From Mumia sp050632745 (GTDB taxonomy: Bacteria > Actinomycetota > Actinomycetes > Propionibacteriales > Nocardioidaceae), in assembly GCF_050632745.1 (NCBI RefSeq), contig NZ_JBODSD010000004.1:372001-436000 (forward strand): a DNA stretch of 64,000 nt. Reading direction: 5' to 3'. A program made the translations under genes and the position numbers. Within the stretch, counting starts at the first letter, position 1; each line of letters starts with the position of its first letter. Positions 57,806 to 64,000 of this stretch are shown piece by piece. The notes under the pieces are model-generated. The model worked only from the letters and a program-made list of their open reading frames with translations, had not been told where the DNA came from and did not search any database.

Positions 57806-58470
57806 GAGGAACCTCCTGTCCGGGCCGCGAGTGCGGTGTCGACCTGGGCACGCAGCCTCCGCGCCGCGGCCCCCGGATCGGGTGCCGAGCAGATCGCCGA
57901 CACGACGCACACCCCGTCCGCTCCGGCGGCGACGACGGACGCCGCGTTGTCCGCGTTGATGCCACCGATCGCGACCAGCGGCAGGGTGGCCGGGATCGCG
58001 TCGCGCAGGCGGCGTACGCCGTCCAGGCCCCACGGCGCCGTGGTGTCGGTCTTCGTCGGCGTGGGCCACACCGGGCTGACCGCGAGATAGCTGCACGCCG
58101 CCAGCGCCGCCGCGTCGTCGAGCTGCGCCAGGTCGTGCAGCGACCAGCCGACCGCCACGTCGTCGCCGAGCACCGCGCGCACGTCGGCCGGATGGAGGTC
58201 GTCGGGCCCGACGTGGAGCCCCGCACCGGGGAGCGCCCGCGCCACCTCGAGGTCGTCGTTGACGAGGAACGTCGCGCCGGTCCCGCCGATCCGCTCGACG
58301 ATACGCGACCCCATTCGGACGAGACCGTCACGCGAAGCCGTCTTGTCGCGCAGCTGGACCGTCGTGACGCCGCCGGCGACCGCGTCCGCCACCACGTCGA
58401 CCAGGTCGGCCTCCCTCGGCACGTCACCCGTGACGAGGTAGAGACGCAGGTCGCTCGGGCGTCCGGACAT
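57802..58470 (-). CDS. thiE: Thiamine-phosphate synthase
   Basis: A 222-residue TIM-barrel enzyme joining HMP-PP and THZ-P to thiamin phosphate. Motifs are LYLVTGD, VTTVQLRDKT, FLVNDDLEVA, GLHVGPDDL, YLAVSPVWPTPTKTDTTAPW and LVAIGGIN. The start overlaps the thiM stop by one base. Confidence 0.95.
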   Translation of the reverse strand: MSGRPSDLRLYLVTGDVPREADLVDVVADAVAGGVTTVQLRDKTASRDGLVRMGSRIVERIGGTGATFLVNDDLEVARALPGAGLHVGPDDLHPADVRAVLGDDVAVGWSLHDLAQLDDAAALAACSYLAVSPVWPTPTKTDTTAPWGLDGVRRLRDAIPATLPLVAIGGINADNAASVVAAGADGVCVVSAICSAPDPGAAARRLRAQVDTALAARTGGSS

Positions 58471-59261
58471 CAGCGGGAGACGACGGCGGCGACGGCGTCC
58501 GAGGACAGCGTCGAGAGGGCGTCCAGGAGGCGCCAGCGCAGCGACCCGGGACCCTCGGCGAGCGGGGCCGCCTGCTCGACCGCCGCGGTGAGGATCGCCA
58601 GGGCGCTCGCGGACGCCTCGAACGCGTCGTCGTGGACGGCGCAGGCGGCGGCGACCAGGGCGCTCGCCGAGCAGCCCAGCGCCGTGATCATCGGAGCGCG
58701 GGCGTCGCCGCCGCGGATCTCCGCGGTGCGGGTGCCGTCGGTGACGACGTCCACGGCCCCCGTCATGGCGACGACGGTCTCGAGCTTGGAGGCCAACGCC
58801 TCGGCGTCGGTCCGCACCTCGGCGGTGTCGGCGTCGGCGTCGACGCCGCGACCGGCGCCGGTGGCCGTCGCGATCGCGAGGATCTCGCTGGCGTTCCCGC
58901 GGATGACCGTCGGCCGCCGCTCGATCAGCGTCGCGACCGTGTCGCGCCGGTACGAGGTGGCGCCGACCGCGACCGGGTCGAGGATCCACGGCTTTCCGGA
59001 GGCCGCGGCGACGTCGACGGCCGCCAGCATCCCCTCCACCCACGGCGGGGACAAGGTGCCGATGTTCGCGACGACCGCCTGCGCGATGCCGGCGAACTCC
59101 CCCGCCTCGCGAGCGTCGTGCACCATCGCGGGCGACGCACCCGCGGCGTTCAGCAGGTTGGCGGCGATGTCCATCGACACGTAGTTCGTGATCACCTGGA
59201 CCAGCGGGCCGGACGCCCTGAGCTGGTCGTGGACGTGGACAGCAGTGCGTGGTTCGAGCAT
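58470..59261 (-). CDS. thiM: Hydroxyethylthiazole kinase
   Basis: A 263-residue kinase that salvages the thiazole part of thiamin. It has LVQVITNYVSMDIAANLLNA near the start, SPAMVHDAREAGEFA, WILDPVAVGATSYR, RGNASEI and the catalytic ALGCSASALVAA (cysteine region of the GTG/GCS loop). First gene of thiMED-tenA; a TPP riboswitch precedes the ATG. De novo genes thiC and thiG are absent from this operon, so it is a salvage unit. Confidence 0.95.
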   Translation of the reverse strand: MLEPRTAVHVHDQLRASGPLVQVITNYVSMDIAANLLNAAGASPAMVHDAREAGEFAGIAQAVVANIGTLSPPWVEGMLAAVDVAAASGKPWILDPVAVGATSYRRDTVATLIERRPTVIRGNASEILAIATATGAGRGVDADADTAEVRTDAEALASKLETVVAMTGAVDVVTDGTRTAEIRGGDARAPMITALGCSASALVAAACAVHDDAFEASASALAILTAAVEQAAPLAEGPGSLRWRLLDALSTLSSDAVAAVVSR

Positions 59262-59264
59262 CAG

Positions 59265-59338
59265 GCTCCCTCTCGCCGGTATGACCCGGATCAGGTTCGG
59301 CGGGTGTGTTCTCAGCCTCGTGGGCACCCCGGCCTCTC
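59265..59338 (-). ncRNA. TPP riboswitch (THI element)
   Basis: On the minus strand the conserved blocks GGGGTGCC, GGCTGAGA, ACCCGCCGAACCTGATCCGG and GTCATACCGGCGAGAGGGAG-like sequence occur in order and spacing typical of the thiamin pyrophosphate aptamer, ending a few bases before the thiM ATG. The short distance to the ATG suggests control of translation initiation. Confidence 0.95.
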
Positions 59339-59444
59339 AACTGCTGGTGACGATAACAGAGTGCCGCCGAACCCCTTCCGCAGGTGGCGCCGTGCCCGGT
59401 ACGGTGCGGGCAGCCCACCCGTCCCCTTCCCCCGAGGGTTACGA

Positions 59445-59582
59445 ATGGAACCGGCTCGTCGCGTCCGTCGTGCCTGGCGCCGCGGAGGTACGCGCGAGGT
59501 CTACCTCGCCTCCCGCCGCTGGCTCGCGCGGCTCATCTACCCCGGAGACCTGCCGCGCCCCCGAGAACGACGACGGCGGTGA
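59445..59582 (+). CDS. Possible 45-residue basic protein
   Basis: A short frame MEPARRVRRAWRRGGTREVY... with the segment YLASRRWLARLIYPGDLP and a terminal run of arginines. GAGGG lies 6 nt before the ATG, and a strong hairpin begins at its last codons. TACGGT at 59400-59405 could be a -10 box. Arginine-rich short frames also arise by chance in such GC-rich DNA, so this is tentative. Confidence 0.4.
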   Translation: MEPARRVRRAWRRGGTREVYLASRRWLARLIYPGDLPRPRERRRR

Positions 59583-59628
59583 GCCCGGTCCCCTCGCGAT
59601 CACCTCGCGTGGGACCAGGCTCACCGCC
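59575..59628. terminator. Large stem-loop between the possible small gene and ilvC
   Basis: GGCGGTGAGCCCGGTCCC (59575-59592) and GGGACCAGGCTCACCGCC (59611-59628) form an 18-bp stem with one mismatch; the 18-nt loop has inner CGCG/CGCG pairing. It could end ilvC transcripts (minus) and the small plus-strand gene. Confidence 0.75.
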
Positions 59629-59640
59629 GCTGCGGGAGCC

Positions 59641-59725
59641 GAGCGCTACCGCGCCCTACCGACGAGCGCTACCGCGCCCTACCGACGTGGCGCTACCGCG
59701 CCCTACCGACGAGCGCTACCGCGCT
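59641..59725. repeat. 23-bp tandem repeat reaching into the ilvC stop codon
   Basis: Two exact copies of a 23-bp unit starting GAGCGCTACCGCGCCCTACC (59641-59663, 59664-59686), one 24-bp variant (59687-59710) and a partial copy (59711-59725). The partial copy includes the ilvC TAG stop (CTA at 59716-59718), so the array seems to have grown from the end of ilvC. Confidence 0.9.
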
Positions 59726-60744
59726 GCCGTGCCCTCGGTGTAGTCGTCGTCCGAGCTCTTCACCCACGCCATGAGCTTGCGCAGCTCGCGGCCGGTCGCC
59801 TCGATCGGGTGCTGCTCGCCCTCGGCGCGCAGCTTCTTGAACTCCGGCGCACCGGCGTCCTGGTCGGCGATGAAGCGCTCGGCGAACGCGCCGTTCTGGA
59901 TGTCGGCGAGGACGGCCTGCATGTTCTCCTTGACACGCGCGTCCACGACCCGCGGGCCGGAGACGTAGTCGCCGTACTCGGCGGTGTCGGACACCGACCA
60001 GCGCTGCTTGGCGATGCCACCCTCGTACATGAGGTCGACGATCAGCTTCAGCTCGTGGAGGCACTCGAAGTACGCGACCTCCGGCTGGTAGCCGGCCTCG
60101 GTCAGCGTCTCGAAGCCCGCCTGGACGAGCGCCGACACGCCACCGCAGAGGACGGCCTGCTCACCGAACAGGTCGGTCTCGGTCTCCTCGGTGAAGGTCG
60201 TCTTGATGCCGCCGGCACGCAGGCCGCCGATCGCCTTCGCGTACGAGAGCGCGAGCGCCCACGCGTTGCCGGTCGCGTCCTGCTCGACCGCGACGAGCAC
60301 CGGCACGCCGCGACCCTCGACGTACTCACGACGCACCAGGTGACCCGGGCCCTTCGGCGCGATCATCGCGACGTCGACACCGGCCGGCGGCTTCACGTAG
60401 CCGTAGCGGATGTTGAAGCCGTGCCCGAAGATCAGGGCGTCGCCGTCGTTGAGGTTGGGCTCGATCGCCTCGGCGTACAGGCTGCGCTGCGCCGGGTCCG
60501 GAGCGAGGACGACGATGACGTCGGCCTCGGCGCACGCCTCGGCCGGGGTGAGCACCCGAAGGCCCTCGTTCTCGGCCTTCGCGCGGCTCTTCGAGCCCTC
60601 GGGGAGGCCGACGCGGACGTCGACGCCCGAGTCACGCAGCGACAGCGCGTGGGCGTGGCCCTGGCTGCCGTAGCCGAGGACGGCCACGCTGCGGCCCTGG
60701 ATGACGCTCAGGTCGGCGTCGTCGTCATAGAACAGCTCAGGCAC
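59716..60744 (-). CDS. ilvC: Ketol-acid reductoisomerase, class I
   Basis: IlvC converts acetolactate and acetohydroxybutyrate to dihydroxy acids with NADPH. The 342-residue class I enzyme has the Rossmann start VAVLGYGSQGHAHALSLRDS, GHGFNIRYGYVKPP, MIAPKGPGHLVRREY, DLFGEQAVLCGG and the C-terminal KNOTTED domain. AAGGAG lies 7 nt before the GTG. It follows ilvN by 81 bp, a gap in which I see nothing notable. The stop codon lies in a tandem repeat. Confidence 0.97.
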   Translation of the reverse strand: MPELFYDDDADLSVIQGRSVAVLGYGSQGHAHALSLRDSGVDVRVGLPEGSKSRAKAENEGLRVLTPAEACAEADVIVVLAPDPAQRSLYAEAIEPNLNDGDALIFGHGFNIRYGYVKPPAGVDVAMIAPKGPGHLVRREYVEGRGVPVLVAVEQDATGNAWALALSYAKAIGGLRAGGIKTTFTEETETDLFGEQAVLCGGVSALVQAGFETLTEAGYQPEVAYFECLHELKLIVDLMYEGGIAKQRWSVSDTAEYGDYVSGPRVVDARVKENMQAVLADIQNGAFAERFIADQDAGAPEFKKLRAEGEQHPIEATGRELRKLMAWVKSSDDDYTEGTAAR

Positions 60745-60825
60745 GGGGTTACTCCTTCTCGTGGTGCCGAGTGGCACCGGTGTGGTGCCGTTGGGTGGGG
60801 CGTGCGGCCGTGTTCGACCGTACGC

Positions 60826-61362
60826 TCAGGCGGTCTGGGTGGATGCGCCGGGGACCGATCGCAGCGTCCGGTCGGTGATCGACCGCCCGCCGCGTCCGAT
60901 CGCGACACGTCCGGACTGGGCGATCTCGCGGATCCCGAACGGCTCGAGCACCCGCAGCATCGCCCCGAGCTTGCCGGGGTCGCCGGTGGCCTCGATCGTC
61001 ACCGCGTCGACCGCGACGTCGACGACCTTCGCCCGGAACAGCTGGACGGTCTCGAGGACCTGCCCGCGGGTCTGGGAGTCGGCACGGACCTTGATCAGCA
61101 TCAGCTCGCGCTCGACCGCGCTGGCCGGCTCGAGCTCGACGATCTTGAGGACGTTGACGAGCTTGTTGAGCTGCTTGGTGACCTGCTCGAGCGGGAGCTC
61201 GTCGACGTTCACCACGATCGTCATCCGCGAGATCTCGGGGATCTCCGTCTGGCCGACCGCGAGCGAGTCGATGTTGAAGCCGCGGCGCATGAAGAGGCTC
61301 GCGACGCGGGCGAGGACACCGGGGGTGTTCTCGACCAGGACGGACAGGGTGTGCTTGCTCAT
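60826..61362 (-). CDS. ilvN: Acetolactate synthase small (regulatory) subunit
   Basis: A 178-residue regulatory subunit with an N-terminal ACT domain (HTLSVLVENTPGVLARVASL) that binds valine and a C-terminal regulatory half (VDAVTIEATGDPGKLGAMLR). It activates IlvB and gives feedback inhibition. It lies 5 bp after ilvB. Confidence 0.97.
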   Translation of the reverse strand: MSKHTLSVLVENTPGVLARVASLFMRRGFNIDSLAVGQTEIPEISRMTIVVNVDELPLEQVTKQLNKLVNVLKIVELEPASAVERELMLIKVRADSQTRGQVLETVQLFRAKVVDVAVDAVTIEATGDPGKLGAMLRVLEPFGIREIAQSGRVAIGRGGRSITDRTLRSVPGASTQTA

Positions 61363-61367
61363 GCGGC

Positions 61368-63122
61368 TTACAGCTCCTCGTCGCCGAAGTCGGGCGCCAT
61401 GTCGCGCGCGATCTGGATCATGTCGTTGCTGACTCCGGCGGGGACCATCGGCCACACCATCGCGTCACGGTGCACCACGAAGTCGATGACGACCGGGACG
61501 TCGGTGATCGACATCGCCTTCTCGATGACGTCGTCGAGGTCCTCCGCGCGCTCGCAGCGCAGGCCCACGCACCCGTACGCGTCGGCGAGCTTCACGAAGT
61601 CGGGGATGCGGGCGGCGTCGGCGCCGGTCTGCAGGTCGGTGTTGGAGTAGCGGCCCTCGTAGAAGAGCGTCTGCCACTGCCGGACCATGCCCAGCGACGA
61701 GTTGTTGATGACGGCGACCTTGATCGGGATACCCTCGAGCGCGCACGTCGCGAGCTCCTGGTTGGTCATCTGGAAGCACCCGTCACCGTCGATCGCCCAC
61801 ACGACCTCGCCGGCCCGGGCGACCTGCGCTCCCATCGCCGCCGGGACGGAGAAGCCCATCGTCCCCATGCCGCCGGAGTTGATCCAGCGCGCGGGGCGCT
61901 CGTGCCCGATGAAGTTGGCGGCCCACATCTGGTGCTGGCCGACGCCGGCGGTGTACGTCGCGGTGGGACCCGCGATCTCGCCGATCCGCTGGATCACGCG
62001 CTGCGGCGACAGGGTCCCGTCCTCCGGCTCGTCGTACCCGAGCGGGTAGCGCGACGACAGCGCCTGCATCTGCTCGCGCCAGGCCGCGTAGTCGGCGGGG
62101 TGCTCGGCGTACTCGGCCTGCAGGGCGACGACGAGGTCGGCGATCACCTCGCGGCAGTCACCGACGATCGGCACGTCGGCGGTGCGGTTCTTGGAGATCT
62201 CGGCCGGGTCGATGTCGGCGTGGATGACCTTCGCGCCCGGTGCGAACGACCCGAGGTCACCGGTCACCCGGTCGTCGAACCGGGCGCCGAGCGAGATCAG
62301 CAGGTCGCTCTTCTGCAGCGCGCCGACCGCGGCCACCGTGCCGTGCATGCCCGGCATGCCGAGGTGCAGCTCGTGGCTGTCGGGGAACGCCCCCCGCGCC
62401 ATCAGCGTCGTGACGACCGGGATTCCCGTCATCTCGGCGAGCACCTTGAGCTCGGTCGAGGCGTTGGCCTTCACGACGCCACCACCGACGTACAGGACCG
62501 GACGCTCGGCGGCGGCGATCAGGCGCGCCGCCTCACGGACCTGCTTGCCGTGCGGCTTGGTCGTCGGCCGGTAGCCCGGCAGGTGCAGCTCGGTCGGCCA
62601 CGTGAAGGTGGTCGTGGCCTGCAGCGCGTCCTTGGAGATGTCGACGAGGACCGGGCCGGGTCGCCCCGTCGCGGCGATGTGGAACGCCTCGGCGATCGCG
62701 GTGGGGATCTCGTCGGCGTCGGTCACGAGGTAGCTGTGCTTGGTGATCGGCATCGTGATGCCGCGGATGTCGGCCTCCTGGAAGGCATCCGTCCCGATCG
62801 CGCGGCTGGGGACCTGCCCCGTCACGGCCACCATCGGGACGGAGTCCATGTAGGCGTCGGCGATCGGCGTCACGAGGTTCGTGGCACCCGGCCCGGAGGT
62901 CGCCATGCAGACGCCGACCTTGCCGCTGGCCACCGCGTAGCCCTGGGCCGCGTGCCCGGCTCCCTGCTCGTGGCGGACAAGGATGTGGCGAAGCTTCTGC
63001 GAGTCCATGAGCGGGTCGTACGCCGGAAGGATCGCCCCGCCAGGAATGCCGAAGACGACCTCGACCCCGGCGTGCTCCAGCGCCCGGACGAGGCTTTGAG
63101 CCCCGGTGATCTGCTCGCTCAT
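61368..63122 (-). CDS. ilvB: Acetolactate synthase large (catalytic) subunit
   Basis: A 584-residue thiamin-diphosphate enzyme. It has VEVVFGIPGGAILPAYDPL with following RHEQGAGHAAQGYA (catalytic Glu), GPGATNLVTPIADA, ISLGARFDDRVTG, and the ThDP motif AIDGDGCFQMTNQELATCAL...INNSSLGMV. AAGGGA precedes the ATG. It is controlled by an attenuator 100-200 bp upstream with leader peptide MRNILLVRH. Transcribed with ilvN and probably ilvC. Confidence 0.97.
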   Translation of the reverse strand: MSEQITGAQSLVRALEHAGVEVVFGIPGGAILPAYDPLMDSQKLRHILVRHEQGAGHAAQGYAVASGKVGVCMATSGPGATNLVTPIADAYMDSVPMVAVTGQVPSRAIGTDAFQEADIRGITMPITKHSYLVTDADEIPTAIAEAFHIAATGRPGPVLVDISKDALQATTTFTWPTELHLPGYRPTTKPHGKQVREAARLIAAAERPVLYVGGGVVKANASTELKVLAEMTGIPVVTTLMARGAFPDSHELHLGMPGMHGTVAAVGALQKSDLLISLGARFDDRVTGDLGSFAPGAKVIHADIDPAEISKNRTADVPIVGDCREVIADLVVALQAEYAEHPADYAAWREQMQALSSRYPLGYDEPEDGTLSPQRVIQRIGEIAGPTATYTAGVGQHQMWAANFIGHERPARWINSGGMGTMGFSVPAAMGAQVARAGEVVWAIDGDGCFQMTNQELATCALEGIPIKVAVINNSSLGMVRQWQTLFYEGRYSNTDLQTGADAARIPDFVKLADAYGCVGLRCERAEDLDDVIEKAMSITDVPVVIDFVVHRDAMVWPMVPAGVSNDMIQIARDMAPDFGDEEL

Positions 63123-63224
63123 CGCTGTCCCTTCATGCCGACCGGCCTCGGTGCCGGTTCCTCGGGTGGGGCGGGTGCCCTCGTGCTGCTGTCTTCTCAC
63201 GGCCTCTGCCTTCTCGATGACAAG

Positions 63225-63289
63225 AAAAAACCCCTCGGCCCGCCTGGGCATTCGAGGGGTGACGCGGGACCGGAAGCCGGTCGCGCGTC
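63225..63289 (-). terminator. ilvB attenuator: leader hairpin and terminator
   Basis: On the minus strand a GACGCG/CGCGTC hairpin (63261-63289, with inner ACCGG/CCGGT) starts at the leader stop codon. It is followed by an extended terminator stem ACCCCTCG/CGAGGGGT (63230-63260) with inner GCCC/GGGC pairing and a run of six U. This is the layout of attenuation control. Confidence 0.9.
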
Positions 63290-63317
63290 AGTGACGTACG
63301 AGAAGAATGTTGCGCAC
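63288..63317 (-). CDS. Leader peptide of the ilvB attenuator
   Basis: A nine-codon frame GTG-started MRNILLVRH with Ile-Leu-Leu-Val in a row, including the rare codons ATT and CTT. Ribosome stalling here under branched-chain amino acid shortage would favour antitermination. The GTG is the probable first base of the RNA. Confidence 0.9.
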   Translation of the reverse strand: MRNILLVRH

Positions 63318-63323
63318 GAGTCA

Positions 63324-63352
63324 AGAGTGCGCGACCCGATCCCGAGGGTCAA
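63324..63352 (-). promoter_or_regulatory. ilvB leader promoter
   Basis: Minus strand TTGACC (63347-63352) and CACTCT (63324-63329) are exactly 17 bp apart; the -10 ends 6 nt before the leader GTG. This matches the leaderless promoter layout of other genes here. Confidence 0.75.
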
Positions 63353-63376
63353 GCCAGCACCCATCGCGTCTCACAT

Positions 63377-63412
63377 AGCGAGACCGCCGTCCCACATGAC
63401 GGCGGCCTCGCT
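63377..63412 (-). terminator. Stem-loop after ilvD
   Basis: AGCGAGACCGCCGTC and GACGGCGGCCTCGCT form a 15-bp stem with one A-C mismatch and a 6-nt loop, 17 bp after the ilvD stop on the minus strand. It separates ilvD from the ilvB promoter. Confidence 0.75.
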
Positions 63413-63429
63413 GTGGTTCCGGTGCAGGA

Positions 63430-64000
63430 TCAGCCCAGCACGGCGCCGTCCGCCGCGGAGCCGACGAGCTTCGCGTACTTCGCGAGGACGCCGCGCGGCG
63501 GCACGGACGGGAGCTTCGGCGACCAGCCGTCCTTGCGCCGCTCGAGCTCCTCCGGGTCGATCTCGACGTCGAGGCGGCGGTTGGCGACGTCGAGCGTGAT
63601 CGGGTCACCGTCGGCGACGAAGGCGATCGGTCCCCCGTCGACGGCCTCCGGGGCGACGTGCCCGACGCACAGGCCCGTCGTCCCGCCGGAGAACCGCCCG
63701 TCGGTGAGGAGGAGGACGTCCTTGCCGAGGCCGGCGCCCTTGATGGCCCCCGTGATCGCGAGCATCTCGCGCATGCCCGGACCACCCTTCGGACCCTCGT
63801 AGCGGATGACGACGACGTCGCCCGCGACGATCGTCCCGTCCTCCAGCGCGTCCATCGCCGACCGCTCGCCGTCGAAGACGCGCGCGGTGCCGGTGAAGAC
63901 CGACTCGTCGAAGCCCGCGCTCTTCACGACCGCACCCTGCGGCGCCAGCGTGCCCTCGAGGATCGTGAGGCCGCCGGTCGCGTGGATCGGGTTGTCGAGC
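63430..64000 (-). CDS. ilvD: Dihydroxy-acid dehydratase, C-terminal part (5' end outside window)
   Basis: IlvD dehydrates dihydroxy acids in isoleucine and valine synthesis. About 190 C-terminal residues are present, including LTILEGTLAPQGAVVKSAGF, FDGERSAMDAL, VIRYEGPKGGPGMREML, LLTDGRFSGGTTGLCVGH and IDPEELERRK, all characteristic. The frame is open to the window edge. It ends with its own hairpin, so it is probably transcribed separately from ilvBNC. Confidence 0.96.
   Translation of the reverse strand, partial: LDNPIHATGGLTILEGTLAPQGAVVKSAGFDESVFTGTARVFDGERSAMDALEDGTIVAGDVVVIRYEGPKGGPGMREMLAITGAIKGAGLGKDVLLLTDGRFSGGTTGLCVGHVAPEAVDGGPIAFVADGDPITLDVANRRLDVEIDPEELERRKDGWSPKLPSVPPRGVLAKYAKLVGSAADGAVLG

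Noticed and set aside
59641..59725. CRISPR array
   Set aside because: The 23-bp units are directly adjacent with no spacers, and no cas genes are present; it is a simple tandem repeat.
1..64000. tRNA or rRNA genes, insertion sequences, prophage or integrase
   Set aside because: I found no cloverleaf with a conserved T-loop, no rRNA-like stretches and no transposase, integrase or phage proteins among the frames.

Overview
The window is very GC-rich actinobacterial chromosome. Third codon positions are nearly all G or C, GTG and TTG starts are frequent, and many promoters place a -10 hexamer only 6-7 nt before the start codon, as expected for leaderless mRNAs. Gene content (cydABDC, msiK, MocR/YczE, dimeric glyS, a class I ilvC next to ilvBN, ROK regulators) and a dispersed GTATCGAGACC-type palindromic repeat suggest Nocardioidaceae (Nocardioides or a close relative). 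That placement is inference. Most of the window looks like ordinary core chromosome. I saw no insertion sequence, prophage, CRISPR array, tRNA or rRNA.

Layout. 1-5.3 kb: cytochrome bd oxidase and its CydDC exporter (cydABDC, minus strand; cydC runs off the left edge), divergent from a BlaI repressor/M56 protease pair with dyad operators between them. 6.7-12.2 kb: small genes, an acetyltransferase, a thioesterase and smc, which probably starts with TTG. 12.3-21.2 kb: an amino-sugar (chitooligosaccharide-type) import and catabolism cluster: ROK repressor, binding protein, two permeases, GH3 beta-N-acetylhexosaminidase, ROK kinase and NagB, with the shared ATPase MsiK convergent. 21.4-27.4 kb: a polysaccharide deacetylase-GT2 fusion, two PH-domain membrane proteins and an amidohydrolase. 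27.4-33.8 kb: dus, an alanine-type aminotransferase, glyS coupled to a lipoprotein gene, an aldo/keto reductase and small genes. 33.8-37.7 kb: a Zur-regulated zinc importer operon (znuA-znuC-znuB-zur) ending in a 3-methyladenine glycosylase-like gene. 38.0-43.7 kb: a ROK regulator, a secreted C39-like peptidase and a large secreted GH29 fucosidase. 43.7-64 kb: a branched-chain amino acid region (cimA, ilvE, leuB, ilvC, ilvN, ilvB, ilvD) interrupted by oxidoreductase genes, a MocR/YczE pair and a TPP-riboswitch-controlled thiMED-tenA operon.

The most interesting signals are regulatory. Two short leader peptides rich in Ile/Val/Leu codons precede hairpin-terminator structures: MRNILLVRH before ilvBN and MHSFTAVIIVQRV before cimA. 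A third candidate, with a VVIL run, lies upstream of leuB. This would tie citramalate synthase and possibly leuB into one attenuation regulon. Other notable structures are a half copy of a dispersed palindromic repeat translated in frame inside CydD, a 68-bp palindromic element beside smc, a 16-bp perfect palindrome at the fucosidase promoter, a stem-loop-rich leader before the C39-like peptidase gene, and a 23-bp tandem repeat whose last copy contains the ilvC stop codon.
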